From: Quillaja saponaria
Taxonomy: Eukaryota; Streptophyta; Magnoliopsida; Fabales; Quillajaceae
Direction of reading: 5' to 3'
Assembly (NCBI GenBank): GCA_029379385.1
Contig: CM055610.1
Location: 21,167,422 to 21,231,421 of the forward strand
Length of the DNA: 64,000 nucleotides
Each line of letters opens with the position of its first letter. Position 1 is the stretch's first letter. A program made the position numbers and the translations under genes. Below, piece after piece: positions 1 to 13,557 of this stretch. The notes beneath the pieces are model-generated. The model searched no databases. It had not been told where the DNA came from and saw only the letters and a program-made list of their open reading frames with translations.

Positions 1-2270
1 AAAATGTGCGGTCATGAAGACTTTTATGTCATACGTAGGACTAGAGTTTGTTTTTCAATTAGAATAAAAAAAAAATTAAAATTATTGTTATAATAATAGA
101 TCTAATTAAGATTTATACATATTTTGTTACTCTGCTAAGTATTGTTAGATTTTTCATCAATGATAATCACTCTTTTACTCTAAAAGAAAGTTGAAATGGA
201 GTACACAATAACCAAATTTACCCTAACTATCTTAATTTAAAAAAAACAACAACAACAAATTTTGAAATGAATAATTATATATTTTAAAATATTTCACTTA
301 TTTAAAATCATGGTGCATGGACAAATTGAAATAGATGATAGCTCAATATAACTTTAACAACAATTGAATAAATATCAAATCAACTTAATTTTTTCAAATG
401 ATAATCAGATTTATACACACAAATTAAGTGATTTATTATTCAAAAAGTATATATTAACATTGAAAATCGGTGTGTAAAATGATTTTTTTATTTTTTAATT
501 ATAAGAGTGATCACAATCATATATGAAAAATATATATTTATTCCAATAAACTAACAAGAAATGCCCAACATATTTTTTTGTTAATAACTTTTTAATAATG
601 CTAATAATAATTTAAATATCTTTGAGATTGCAATTATAATCAAATTTCACCATTTAAAAAATTATTTTTTATTTATTTGTGGCAATTTATATTTTTATAA
701 CAACGTGTCACGAAACTATTCAAAATAAAAAATATAAAGTGATTGTGCATGACTTAGTACAAAGTACAAACTATGGTTTCAAACCATATGCAAGAAACTA
801 GATGTTTTCCATGTCACACAAGGTCTACAAAAATGCAATAAGGCAGAGAAAAAAAAAATCTAACTAATTAAAGTTGAGAAAACTGATAAATAAGTTTAAA
901 ATAAAAAGATAGATGCATAAAACTATAAAAATAATTGAAAGATAAATTGATTGTTATTTCTTGTGGAAGCGCTTGATTTTTGTGTGTTTAACAAAAAGGT
1001 AGATTATCCTTATATAAGTTTCTAAAAGAGACGATTAATCACTTTAGAACCATAAACTTAGCCCACTAATTCTAATAATCTGTCAATTAACATAAATGTG
1101 TGATAATTCAGTTAAGTATTATCATCTCCTAATTTATCGTAACGTATTTATTATACATAATCTCTTAAAATTGTGTTGTTTAACTGGTTTTGACATTTTT
1201 TGACTTAAAATTCTGACCCGATATGAATAACGAGTCTGCTACACATGCCATCTTTTTCTAGTGTTATTAACTCAATGCCAAACACAAAACTTTTTGTTTG
1301 GGGTCAACAGCAACATAAATTTTATTTAATTGAATCATTGATATAAACTTTATTAAATTATAAGAGTCCATATGCTATAATCACAAATCATTGAGAGGCT
1401 CTTAAAAGTTCTGGTTATTTTTGGGGTCAACAGCAACATCAATTTTACTTAATTGATACAAAATTTCTTGAATTATAAGAGTCCATCAGCTATAATCACA
1501 AATCATTAAGAGGCTCTTAAAAGTTTATTATGTTAAATTAACCGATACTTTCTACATAAAGTAATCTTTTGAAACTCCTCTATAATTACCTAATTGTTAT
1601 TTTCTTTTTCAAATTTAATAACCTTGCGTTATAAAGTGATTTGGACCATATTCCGTAGTAAAATAAAAATAAAAATAATGACATGGACAAAAAATGAACG
1701 AGTCCACATTACCCTATGATCGAGAATCTGAATATTGTGTAGTATCTGCTCAGTATCTCTGTGCGACACATCTGTCTCCTACCATCGCTCTTTGTTTTTT
1801 TGAAACTTTTCCTCTTCCCCAACTCTCCCTGGTTTACTGCTCTTGGTCGAGGAAGAAAGGCACAGGCAACCCTGATGTCTTTCATCTTTACTAAGATCTA
1901 TTCTTAATTCGCTTAAAAATTCCATTTTTTTTTAGTGCAAACGTTTCCCATTCTCAAGTCTGAACTTTGTTCGTTATTTCTTACATTTTCCTGCTGGATA
2001 GGACGTTTGGGTAAACCAAAACACCAAGCTTCCCTGCCGCGGAAAAAATCCTTAAATCCTCAAGAATCTCCTTCAAGCCCAAAAGCAAGAAAGCATTTTT
2101 GTAAGAGAAGCAAGAACTAGTTCGTCGTATGCTTATCAGTACCCTCCTTGTAACCCTCATAACGGCAAAAAGTTTGAAACTTTCTCTTTGATTGCTAAAG
2201 TTGAAACCCACTTGTTGTTTGTGTCCACTCTATTGTTTAAGGCGGAAAGCAAGGAAAAGCCTCACCCAGA
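1..2270. other. AT-rich upstream spacer, no gene recognised
   Basis: This is very AT-rich DNA before the LYM1-like start codon. Apart from a diverged tandem duplication at about 1297-1525, nothing recognisable was seen. The short open frames at 1694-2120 show no family features. The last few hundred bases are less AT-rich and probably include the promoter and 5' UTR of the LYM1-like gene, but no transcription start can be fixed from sequence. Confidence 0.5.
1297..1525. repeat. Diverged two-copy tandem duplication, about 115-bp unit
   Basis: Two adjacent copies begin with TTTGGGGTCAACAGCAACAT (near 1297 and near 1419). Both continue through a shared block containing ATAAGAGTCCAT, CTATAATCACAAATCATT and AGAGGCTCTTAAAAGTT. 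They differ by several substitutions and a short length difference, so this is an old local duplication. It contains no coding sequence. Confidence 0.8.
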
Positions 2271-4697
2271 ATGGTATACCACATTCTCCACTGCAGTCTC
2301 TTGTTTCTTCTGCTAATTATAGCCAATGTAGCTCTTGTGAGCTCTAAATCTACCATTGAGCCCTGCTCAAGCTCTGAGCTCCTGCAATGCTCTGGTTGGC
2401 TACACCCTTTACACTGAGCTCAAGGTCTCCGAGGTAGCTTCCCTCTTTCAAGTAGACCCTATTGCTATTCTCACCGCCAATGCTATTGATATTTCGTATC
2501 CTGACGTGGAGAACCACATTTTCCCTTCCCAACTCTTCCTCAAAATTCCCATTACCTGTTCATGTGTTGATGGAATTCGCAAATCTGTGTCGACCCATTA
2601 TAAGACGCGCCCTTCTGATACCCTCTCAGTGATTGCCGATTCTATATATGCGGGTCTGGTGTCTGCTGACCAGATTGGGGAGGCCAATTCGATATCGGAC
2701 CCTTCAGTACTTGATGTGGGTCAGAGCCTTGTAGTGCCGCTTCCATGTACTTGCTTCAATGGGACTGATAATTCCTTGCCCGCGATTTACTTGTCGTATG
2801 TGGTGCAGCCAGTTGATACTTTGGCTGCTGTTGCTGCAAGATACTCGACCACCATTACCGATTTGATGAATGTTAATGCCATGGGGAGTACAGCCATTAC
2901 GGATGGTGACATACTTGCTGTTCCAATATCAGGTAAGTTTTTGGTAGTCTGTTGGAAGTGTTTTTCTGTAGCAATTGGTGATGTGGCTTTCTTAAGTGCA
3001 TTGGTCATGAGTAGTTCATGCAATTTCTATGTGCCGTACTTGGATTTCCTATTTAAGCTTTCATTTATCAGTTTCGTGTTTTAAGCCTATCAAAATGATT
3101 GATTGATCTGTTTACAAAATTCAAGTTCAAATTGATGCCTGCTACTAGTGAGTTCTTAATTCGATCTGTAATAAGTTCCCAATTCTCTTATAAACTCTTA
3201 TGTATTTGATGAAGATCGTTATCTACCAGTCAGAAATGGGGAATAATTTTGATTATTCTAATTTTATCTCAATTTTCATTTGTGCTTTATGAGTGCTTTT
3301 GAGATGCTTACCTTGTTTATTGCATTACAGCTTGTGCAGCAAGTTTTCCAAGATATGCCTCAGATTATGGCCTCATTGTCCCTAATGGGAGCTATGCCAT
3401 TACGGCAAGTCCACTGTGTGCAATGCAGTTGTGGGCCGGGGAATCGCAAGTAATAAAGAAACTTTACTTGCAATCTGGTTTTCTTCTAGTATTTGATCTT
3501 TTTAAGATATCTAGCTCTTTCTATAAGAAAAGATCTATTGCTCGCTCATGCCATTTGGCTGTTTATGCAGTTTGTACTGCATGCCTGCTTCATTGGCAGT
3601 TTCTTGTTCTAGCATGCAATGTAGAAACAGTAATCTTATGCTGGGAAATGTAACAGTGCAACAGAGTAGTGCTGGTTGCAACGTTACTTCTTGTAGTTAT
3701 GGTGGTTTTGTTAATGGCACAATAATAACAACGTACGTATATCTTTTATACTTCTGTTTCTTTTGTGGTCCTGCAAAGTGATTCCAGTTGTTGGGTTTCT
3801 CTTAAAAGTTTAAACATTTTCTATCTTTCCACCATGCAGGTTGTCTGCATCTCTCCAACCTCGATGCCCAGGTAATAGCTCAGTAGATGCTACAGCATAT
3901 AAATGGCATTCTGAAGACATACTAAAAAGAGAATGTACACATTTGTAGGATTTTCTCCATTAGAATATAAAACATAAATCTGGTCCTTTTTTTGTCTTTC
4001 CGATGGAAAATGGAAGTTCCTTTTTTCTTTGGTAATTTATTTATTGAGATGTCAACTGATGTTCTTGATGCTTTTTGGCGTGATGATGGTGATGGTGGTA
4101 TTACTAAAAACTTGTAACTAGCGGCCTGGATGGATTGAGTTCTATTGGATGTTTTAGTAACTGCTCTTTTAAAAAACAAGATACAAGGATTTATTTGCAG
4201 AAATGAGGTAGTATCAGGAAAGTACACTATGAATTCTCTTTATGTGACTGTATATTTACTTTAAAGTTGAGAGTTTAAATTCATAATTTGAATTGACCGT
4301 GTTTTGCCACTTTAGATGAAAGTGATGACATTAACCTTCCTTTTCATTTCTTCTTTACTGTCATAACTCATAATCCCTGTTCCTTCCTTAATTATTGCAA
4401 GCAATGTTGCAGGGCCACAGCAATTTCCTCCACTTGTAGTTCCACCTACTTCAGCAACCAGGGATGCAGTATTTGCACCATCACCATCACCTCAGTCAGA
4501 TGGTCCTGGATCAACAACGCCGAAGTCTTCTGTGGTGCCCTCAACAGGGTCTCTTCCAGGATTCCCCCCTGCAAATGGCCCTAGTGGGAGCGCTTCTGGT
4601 GCTTCTAACTGCCTGCTCCTTGGTGAACTCATTACCTGCTTTCAAATATGCACTTGTACTTTTGTTTGTCAAGTTGGTGATGTCTGTGTACTTGTGA
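2271..4697 (+). pseudogene. LYM1: LysM-domain GPI-anchored protein (LYM1/LYM3-like), three frameshifts
   Basis: Family role: extracellular, GPI-anchored LysM protein that binds peptidoglycan or chitin-type glycans and signals with a LysM receptor kinase in plant immunity. Exons: 2271-2932, 3331-3449, 3571-3732, 3840-3871, 4413-4697, all with GT/AG sites. Visible parts: a hydrophobic signal peptide from the ATG at 2271, then KSTIEPCSSS; the LysM region with YTLYTELKVSEVASLFQVD, SYPDVENHIFP and CSCVDGIRKS; a Cys-rich segment ending in TSCSYGGFVNGTI; a Pro/Ser-rich stretch; and a hydrophobic C-terminal tail typical of a GPI signal. The reading frame breaks three times: one extra base at 2379-2382, one extra C at 3411-3412, and a 4-bp CTGC tandem duplication at 4609-4616. 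Allowing for these, the model is 418 codons, matching my memory of about 416 aa for Arabidopsis LYM1. LYM1 and LYM3 cannot be told apart safely here. It may be a pseudogene or an intact gene with assembly errors. Confidence 0.88.
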
Positions 4698-7465
4698 TCT
4701 TACTTATCATTTTTGTGTGCCAAAATGGTGGGGGTTTTTTTATGCACGGTTGGGTTGTTTTGATAGGTTCCCTCTTATCAATTGTAGTAAATAGTATTCA
4801 TCTGTACCATTCAAACTGATTTGTGGGTTCGGTACACCATGGGCCTTCAATGGCATTGGCACCTTTTGTTTCCTTTTCATCATGGAGTTTTACTGGATTA
4901 CATTTTCATGTACTGTGAGCTAGGGAGCATTAGTTCTACTATAATTTGTTCATATCATCTTTACTGGAGCTGTAAGAACTTGACGGTGACATATTTAGAG
5001 GACACGAGTAAAAGATGTGAGTGCATTGCCTAGGGAACATATATAATTGCGGATGCGTTTCTAATTTATCCCCGTTGACAAATTTCTTTTGATTTGTTTC
5101 ACGTTGATTGCTGTTAATATGGTTTTCTTGATTTCTTAACACCTTTAAGAACCCGTATCACTTGAATCCAGATTTCTGTAGCATGGCCCTCTAAGAGTTA
5201 TGACATGGAAAATTCAGTATAAAATGTTAAAAGAATGGAAAACTTAGTGTTCTATTCTTCTTTTTAATGTATGCTTTGGTAAAGAGAAAATAACTGTGAT
5301 TTGGTTCATATTTTTTGAAATGACCGAGGTTTGGGTGAGAAAGTATGGTTGATAGAGAAATTGTTCTGAAACTGACTTTCTTTACACCACAAATTTCTCT
5401 GCTGGAGCAAAACGGAAAGTAATATACATTCTTCTGTATGTGATTTTCTTTTTCTACATTTTACTTATGAGATGGAGAACAACGTGGGGGGTCTTTGAAC
5501 CCTTAGTTGGCCTATAAATTGCTTATTATCAACTGTTATGTGGAAAGTGAACACGCATCTGCCAAAATAAGACTTACTTGACCTCCATCTCTTTGGAATA
5601 AATCCTGATATGCGATGGATTTAGTAAATACAATCTTTTGCCATTTTGTAGTTGCTATATGAAAGAAATTTCAGTTACAGAGAAGCTCATCTTCTGATAT
5701 ACATGTATATAATTTTTAGAGTTCTGATTTGTGATCAACATTTGCAATTTTTGACTTTACCTAAATGTATAAGTTTTCTTGCATGAGCTGTTTTCTGTTG
5801 GCTTAAATGATTTCTCCTTTACAATTTGTGAAGTTTCTTTCTGTAGGTGTTGCAGACTTGTGTGGATTTTAATGAGTAGTATGAGCTAATAATTTTGTCA
5901 TTGCTAATAGAGGTCCGTGCTCTACTTAGTATTGCATCTTTGCAGCCACATCTAAGTACCTTCTCTGCTGTTCCACTTGTATGTGCTAGGTTTGGCCATC
6001 TTTTCACATAAGAATAATAACATACATAGACTTGAATTTAGTCAGATATTAGTTACATCTGGTAAAAAGCAAAACGCACTCTTCACATCAAGCTTCGTCT
6101 AGCATGTCATGGAGTTGCATTTCTGTGGAACTAAATCAGATTAGGTGGTTTTTGAATGTCTTCAGAGCTAGGTGGAAACCTTTTAATCTTGAGACTAACA
6201 ACTCAGTTTCTGAGCTCAAAGGTTGATTACTTGCGACCTAGATAAACATTGAGAACACAATTACCTTGTATTCCGTCCTTGGTGTTAAAAGATTCACTTC
6301 AGCATATGAGAAGTAATAGGATATGTCTCTGTTCTTTTCTTACTTCCACCGTTAAGACCGTTTTCAAACTACATCCTACAAATTATTACACTTGGTTGGC
6401 TTAGATGACAGTGTCTCCTCAAAATCATGAAAAACCAACATATTCTGCTGCATCATGTTTCCTTGAGCTGGTGTCGTATACTAAGTCTAATAATAAGTGA
6501 AATATGAGCTTTGGGACCTTACTATCCTCATCACTTTGTTAAGGCAACTCAAAGAAGAAATCAAGATCCTTAGATGCCCTTTTTGATATCTGCGGCTTAG
6601 TCTGCACAATAAACGCCTGCCTAAGCAAATCAGAAAGGCATTTTATGGTTCACAATATTTATACACTAGAACACAAATCGGCAGTTGTAACGATTTATCT
6701 AAAATTATTATCTCTAATAGCCTTTTCAACTTCTTAACCTATCAATATAATAAATTTCTCTGCAATTGATATATTTACGAAGAACTCTCTAATTCATGCA
6801 AGGCCTGGAAACCATTGCAGCCTTGCAGGGTGCGGTTGTAGCATTGTGGTGAGCATGAAAATGAATATGCCATTCTAGTGAATGGAACTTTTGGATATTG
6901 GTGAACTGAAAGAGAATGATAAATTTTTTTTATTTATTTTTCATCTTCTTTTTGTAGTGGAAAGTACATGACAAACTATAGTTGTTGCCTTGTGGCACAA
7001 TCAAAGGGTATATAAGCTGAAAATGCACCAATGAAACTTTATTAAATTTTAATTAATTTGTTTATTTACAAGATTTATTACAATTTAGTTAACTTTTAAT
7101 TTCGACACTTTTCCTTCTTTTTTTTATTTTATATATTCTTCAACTTTCAACAATTTTTCATATTTCATATTAATTCTGCATAAATTTTTATTAGGATAAA
7201 AAATTAAATGAGTCTTAAAAACATTTATTATTTATTTACAATATTTTAGTTTTGTAACTTTCTATGAAAGAGTGTGACCTTTTACATTATGATTTTCTTG
7301 ACAGCATATTTCTTTAAATAAAAAACTCGAGCATTTGCAAGTTTTACATGCTAGTGGTTCACAAATCGCCGTGAAAATCTCGCTTTTGCAGTCTCTGACT
7401 CTAATTCCGCTAAATAGACTAACTGCCAAATTCCGGTTCTCCAACACAACTCACTTCAGCCAGCC
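4698..7465. other. Spacer between the LYM1-like and TFB4-like genes
   Basis: The first few hundred bases are presumably 3' UTR of the LYM1-like gene. The remainder is AT-rich with no open frame resembling a known family and no clear repeat. The last ~150 bases are less AT-rich and probably hold the TFB4-like promoter and leader. Confidence 0.45.
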
Positions 7466-9079
7466 ATGCCTGCAGCTCCTTCAAAGCTCCATGCAGGTTT
7501 CCTCTCTCTCACTTCTCACACAGAAAACACATCCAAGTACTCTTCTCTAAGTTTGATTGTTGTCACTGCAGATGATGTTAGCATTCTGGTTGTATTACTG
7601 GGCACAAACCCTTTCTTTTGGAGCACATTTTCGCTTCAATTTTCTTAGTTTCTCTCTCATGTAATGTCTCTTTTCAAGAATTGAAACCCTAGTTTTCAAT
7701 CTTTATGAACCCTAAAATTCGTAGAATTGCCCGCGAGAAATTCGGGAAGAAAACACAGTCAAGATTCTGATTATTATTATTACTATTTTTTCAGGTACTT
7801 GCTTTTCTGAATTCAATCTTACTCCTCAATCAGCTCAACCAAGTCGTTGTTATTGCCACTGGACACAATTCACGTGGCTATATCTATGATTCGTCTTCGA
7901 CCAGTGACCATGGTTTGGAAACTAAAAGAATGCCTGCGCTGTCTTCCAATTTGTTACTGAAAATGAAGGAATTTGTAGATAGGGATGAGCAATTGGGCAA
8001 GACTGATCATCTTCATTATTATCGGGCTCGTTCTCCATGGCTCTTTGTTGTATCCTGTTTAGTGGTTTATTCTCTTCTATTGGAATTTAGATTCTATAAT
8101 GCTGCATATATCAATCGAATGAGTCAATGGCATAGGTGCATTCTACGGAGTTCTTTTAAATGCTAATTGTTACATTGTAGCAGTAAGAACTGTTTTTTTT
8201 ATTGAGCACATTGGCACATTATGGAAATCTCAATATCATTTGGGAAATGTAAATGCATCCTTGGACAAGCTTGTTTTGACATGATTTTATCACTAGACAT
8301 ACAGAGGGTTTTTCGTTCAGGACCGCTCCATCCACAACCTAGGGTAAGTACATGCATATGTAATTATATCATTTTAGATTATTTGCACTAGATTTGAATA
8401 TGGTATTACATTGTGATTTGGTCTATTGATCAAATAAAATCAACTCAATACTTTGACTTACCAGATGGTTGCTATGTTGGAACTTCTATACAACTGTAAT
8501 AACGTGTTTGATATGTAAAAATTATTAAACTTTCACAAACAAGATGACAACATTTTAAGAAGCTATTTGTGCTTGTTGTAAAGATAGTTATTGAAAGTTC
8601 AACCTTGTTACATTTATCATTGTACAACACTCAATATAGTAGCTTCATGTACCCCAATAGTGCTTTAATTTTTGAGTAATCTTGTTGGCAAAATGAACAG
8701 AAAACAAAAGAAGTGCATGTCTTGTTGAGTCTTTGACACACTTGGAGCTGAAAATGTTGATAATAAATGTTAAGTTTAATACAGCATACCCAGGGAAGTC
8801 TACTTAATTCTGAAACTGCATAAACTCTTTGCGGTGACAATATTTATTCATACTTTTGAAGATTTCTAATCTCATTCTATGATATTACCTTTTCAATAAC
8901 TACTGAAAGATTATGCTTCCTGAAGTAATAATTAGCTTTGTTTTTGAGTGGCATATATACATTACTTTGTTTAGGAATTTTCCGTCCCACATTATTTTCA
9001 ATACTCCTTCTGCTCTATGTTTTCCTGATTTTGTAGTATTCTTTTTTTTTTTTTCTTTGATGACTGACTTCAAATAAAT

Positions 9080-9303
9080 TATTGAATATAAGAAGAATAT
9101 ATATTCAGATGATTTTCAATATACAAGAGGGAGCCTCTATTTATAGGCTAAAGTGTTTAACCTAACATAGTGAACCTAGACTAAATATCAACCAAATACG
9201 CAATAGAAATTACACAGAAATAAGGAAACTAGAAATAAGGAAAGAAACTATAAATAAGGAAATTTGACTCACTAATTAAGCTGCCTATATTTACACTCTA
9301 ACA
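9080..9303 (-). repeat. 3' LTR of the copia element
   Basis: This 224-bp direct repeat is nearly identical to 13558-13778. It contains a TATTTATAGGC-like block. At its outer end the canonical terminal dinucleotide has changed (TA instead of TG on the + strand), and it has 3 extra bases near 9092. Confidence 0.95.
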
Positions 9304-9315
9304 CTCCCCCTCAAG
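9304..9315 (-). other. Polypurine tract of the copia element
   Basis: On the minus strand this reads CTTGAGGGGGAG and directly abuts the 3' LTR, the expected position of the plus-strand primer. Confidence 0.8.
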
Positions 9316-12300
9316 CTGGAGCATAAAGATTATATGTTCCAAGCTTGTTGCATAGATATCGTAATCGATTTCCTGTCAAAGATTTTGTGAATAAGTCTGC
9401 TAACTGATCTTCTGATTTTGTATATGTAGTCTTGATTGTATTATCCATAAGCTTCTCACGAACGAAATGACAGTCAACTTCTATATGTTTTGTTCGTTCA
9501 TGAAAGACTGGATTTGATGCAATATGTAATGCAGCTTGATTATCACATACTAACCCCATAAGGCTGTGAGTGCTGAAATCCAAGTTCGTCTAATAGATTT
9601 TTCAGCCAAACTAACTCAGCAGTGGTATGAGTCATGGCCCTATATTCAGATTCAGCATTGGATCTTGCAACAACAGTCTGCTTTTTACTTTTCCATGAAA
9701 CAAGATTTCCTACCCAGAAATATACAGTATCCTGTAGTAGATCTTCTGTCAAATTGAGAAGCCTGGCCAATCAGCATCGCTATAACCTTGAACTGGAGTA
9801 GAATTATGTTTATGGACTAATGTATAACCACGACCTATGTCGTCGAACTAGAGTGTGCCCATGATTCTTATATAATAATCCCTTTCCGGGTGCAGTTTTA
9901 AGGTATCTTAGGATACGAATAACAGCATTCCAATGAGATGTTCGAGGCTGAGAAAGAAATTGGCTAACCATACTAGTTGCAAAAGCAATATCTGGTCTAG
10001 TGACTATGAGATAATTCAGCTTACCAACAAGACGTCTATATTGCTCAGGATTAGTCAGTAGCTCCCCCTCATCTGGTACAAGTTTAGTATTGGGATCCAT
10101 AGGAGTATCTACAGGTTTGGAATCCAACATACCTATATCACTCAAGACATCCAGACAATACTTTCTTTGAGAAAGGCAAATACCCAATTGTGATCTTGTA
10201 ACCTCGATCCCCAAAAAGTATTTTAGCTGTCCTAAGTCTTTAGTTTGAAACTTAGACTGTAAGAATGATTTCAATTGTTGAATCCCATTATTATCATCAC
10301 CTGTAATCACAATATCATCCACATATACAATTAAAAGAATTCTACCATTACGTGTATGTTTATAGAAAACTGAGTGATCAACAGTACACCTTCGAAGGCC
10401 AAAACTAAGAACAACTTCACTAAATCTACCAAACCAAGCTCTAAGAGATTGCTTTAAGCCATATAGAGACTTTTTCAATCGACACACCATACCGGACTCT
10501 CCCCTGAGCAACAAAACTAGGTGGTTGCTCCATAAAGACTTCTTCATCAAGGTCACCATGTAAGAAAGCATTTTTTATGTCCAATTGATAGAGTGGTCAA
10601 TCAAAAATAGTAGCTAGAGATATAAATACCCTAACAGATGTAATTTTAGCTACGGGAGAGAAAGTTTCTGAATAATCCACACCATAGACCTGAGTGTAGC
10701 CTTTTGCGACCAATCGAGCCTTTAAGCGATCAACAGAACCATCAGGATGAACTTTTACGGTGTATACCCATTTACAGCCAACAGTCGATTTTCCAGAAGG
10801 TAAAGAGACCAGTTCCCAATTACCATTAGTATGTAAGACGTTCATTTCATCAATCATGGCCTGTCGCCACCCGGGATGAGCAAGAGCATCACTGGTGGAC
10901 TTTGGAACAGAAATAGAAGACAAAGAGGAGACAAATGCATAATAGGGTGAAGATAAACGATGATAACTCAAAAAAGTATAAATAGGATAAGGATTACGAG
11001 TTGAACGAGTACCTCTTCGTAAAATAGGTGGTGAAGCAAGATCCGAGGCACGGGAAGGTGTTGGGACAGAAGGTGAGTCATCAGGTACATCAACAGTGTC
11101 TGCTAGAAGATCAGGTAGTGGTGCAGAGGATATACAGTCATTTGGTCCAAGATAAGGAACCGGAAGAGCTTCAGAGATAGAAGGTGACTCAGGAATAGTC
11201 GAGGGAAAGAATGAAGATTCCCTAAAAAAATATAACATCAGTAGAGATAAAGTAACGATTCTTATCTGGACAGTAACATTTATACCCTTTTTGAAGGCGA
11301 GAATAACCCAAGAAGATGCACTTAAATGATTTGGAAGAGAGTTTATCCTGTTCAGGTGTTAGATCATGAACAAAACAAATGCAACCAAAGATACGAAGCG
11401 GAAGTGAATATAAGAGATGATTAGGAAAGATGATAGAATATGGAATTTTGTTATGCAATGTAGAAGATGGCATGCGATTAATAAGGTAGCATGCAGTAAG
11501 TACAGCATCACCCCAAAACCGAAGTGGAACATGACCATAAAGTGCGAGCAGTTTCAATTAAATGTCTGGTTTTGCGCTCAGCAACTCCATTTTGTTGAGG
11601 AGTGTGAGAACAAGATGATTGATGCAGCATACCTTGAGATGTCATAAAGTGCTGAAATGATGTAGAAAAATATTCACGTGCATTGTCACTACGCAAAATA
11701 CTGAATAGAAATACCAAATTGTGTTTTAATTTCAGCACAAAACTGTTGGAATATAGAAAATAACTCAGAACGATTTTTCTATAAAAATAACCACGTGCAA
11801 CGAGAATAGTCATCAATAAAAGTTACAAAATACTGAAATCCCAAAGATGAACTAACACGACTAGGACCCCAAACATCAGTATGAATAAGATGAAAGGGAG
11901 ACTCTGCTCTAAAACGACTATGCTTTGGAAACGAAACACGTAGTGTGCTTACCAAGCTGACACGACTCACAATTTAAAGATGACATATGTGACAAACGAG
12001 GAACCATCTTCTGAAGCTTGGATAGACTTAGGATGACCCAACCGACTGTGAATGAGAATAGGTGACACATCTGTAGAGCAAACCACTGAAGATGTAGATA
12101 GTGTGATAAGATGGTAGAGGCCATGTGACTCACGTCCTGTGCCAATCGTTCGTCCTGTACGTCGGTCCTGTATAGTAAAGGAATCATCAATGAAAGTGAC
12201 AGAACAATTGAGAGAACGAGTCAATTGACTAATAGAAATCAGATTAAATGAACATTCAGGGACATAAAGTACAGTCTCTAAAGGCAAAGAAGATAATGGT

Positions 12301-13510
12301 GTAGCTTGACCTATACCTTTAGCAATGGTTGTGGAACCATTAGCTATAGTGACAGTGGAAAGTGATGATGGATTACTAATACTAGAAAAAAGTTTGGGAT
12401 TACCAGATATGTGATCAGAGGCACCAGAATCAAGAATCCAAGTGTCAGAAGAGGTCTGAGACAGGCAAGCGACAGAATTACCATGAGAAGATTGCTGAGT
12501 AGCTTGATACTGTAGGAACTTATCATATTCAGTAGCTGATAATGAGACATTAAGAGGTTTTTCTTTAGATGGTGAAACTTCAAGTGAATTGGCTGATTGA
12601 ACAATATTAGCTGTAGTACCCGGATAACCAATCAGTTGGTAACACTTTTCCCTGATATGACCCATCCTGTTACAATGAGTGCACTGGAGACGTCCACGAC
12701 CCCTGACCTCCTCGACCACGACCTTCCGCGAGTACTAGAGTGAGAGATCAATACTGAAGAATCAGGAGATGGATTCTCAACATGTGTTACTACCGGAGAT
12801 GAGATACGTAACAACCGAGCAAACACTTCTTCCATGGAAGGAATACTAGGACTAGCTAATATCTGATGGCGAACTGGATCAAGATCAGCTCGAAGGCCAT
12901 ATAGAGTGAGAATCATGAATAGCTTGTCCCTTTGTGCCTCTTGGTCAGCCATATCAGTGGTAAGAGGTAATATTTCAGCAAGTTCAGCTTTGACATTCTG
13001 AATCTTGCCCAAATAGGTGGACATATCCTGATCAGCCTGCTTTAGATTCAACAGATTAAAGACCACAATGTAAAAATGTTGGATATCATTAGTGTATAAA
13101 CTTCTGGCCCGTTTCTATAATTCAAAACATGTCTTATATGCCCGGAAAATCTGCAATATAGAAGGTTCAAGGGATGCCCAGAGTAAACTGCATAATTGGG
13201 CATCGATCTTTTTCCAATTGAGTCGTTCAGGGGTTGGAATATCAGCCAATGATTTCGTGAGATGATTTTCATATCCCTGTCCCAGAAACCATAACTCAAC
13301 AGATGCAGCCCAAGACAAATAATTAGATCCATTCAATTTCTCAGTGTAATACAGGGGATCCAGAAAACACAGAGGTAAAAGTACTAGGTTTTGACATACC
13401 GATTTCAGATTTTTCAGAGGTAGACATACCGATGAACAGTACCCCGATGAACAATAATCGTACTGCTGGAATGAAACGCAGCAATAGAGAGACACGCTAG
13501 AAAGAAACAC
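9311..13510 (-). pseudogene. Copia gag-pol region, fragmented
   Basis: Read from 13510 down to 9311 on the minus strand: a UBN2/gag-type segment (about 13510-12740), a CX2CX4HX4C zinc knuckle (CTHCNRMGHIREKC, about 12683-12642), an aspartic protease (LDSGASDH, near 12440), a GAG-pre-integrase and integrase core (HSRLGHP; HTDVWGPS; FIDDYSR; QQNGVAERK; about 12050-11510), a reverse transcriptase (KWVYTVK, RLVAKGYTQ, then YVDD; about 11150-9850) and RNase H ([18 protein letters not shown]; about 9770-9311). The frame is interrupted by frameshifts or stops in gag, integrase, reverse transcriptase and RNase H, so no full polyprotein can be made. The YVDD catalytic motif itself is present. Confidence 0.92.
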
Positions 13511-13545
13511 AGCAGAAAATAAAAATTAGGGTTTTTTCTCCCTAA

Positions 13546-13557
13546 GCTCTGATACCA
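13546..13557 (-). other. Primer-binding site (initiator-Met tRNA type)
   Basis: The minus strand reads TGGTATCAGAGC immediately inside the 5' LTR, matching the 3' end complement of plant initiator methionine tRNA. Confidence 0.95.

Noticed and set aside
2356..3084. A LysM protein starting near 2356
   Set aside because: The codon at 2356 is TTG and the frame lacks a signal peptide. The true start is the ATG at 2271, separated by a frameshift, and the frame beyond 2932 is intron.
9566..11647. Plus-strand frames inside the copia element (9566-9757, 11417-11647)
   Set aside because: They are antisense shadows of RNase H and integrase coding regions.
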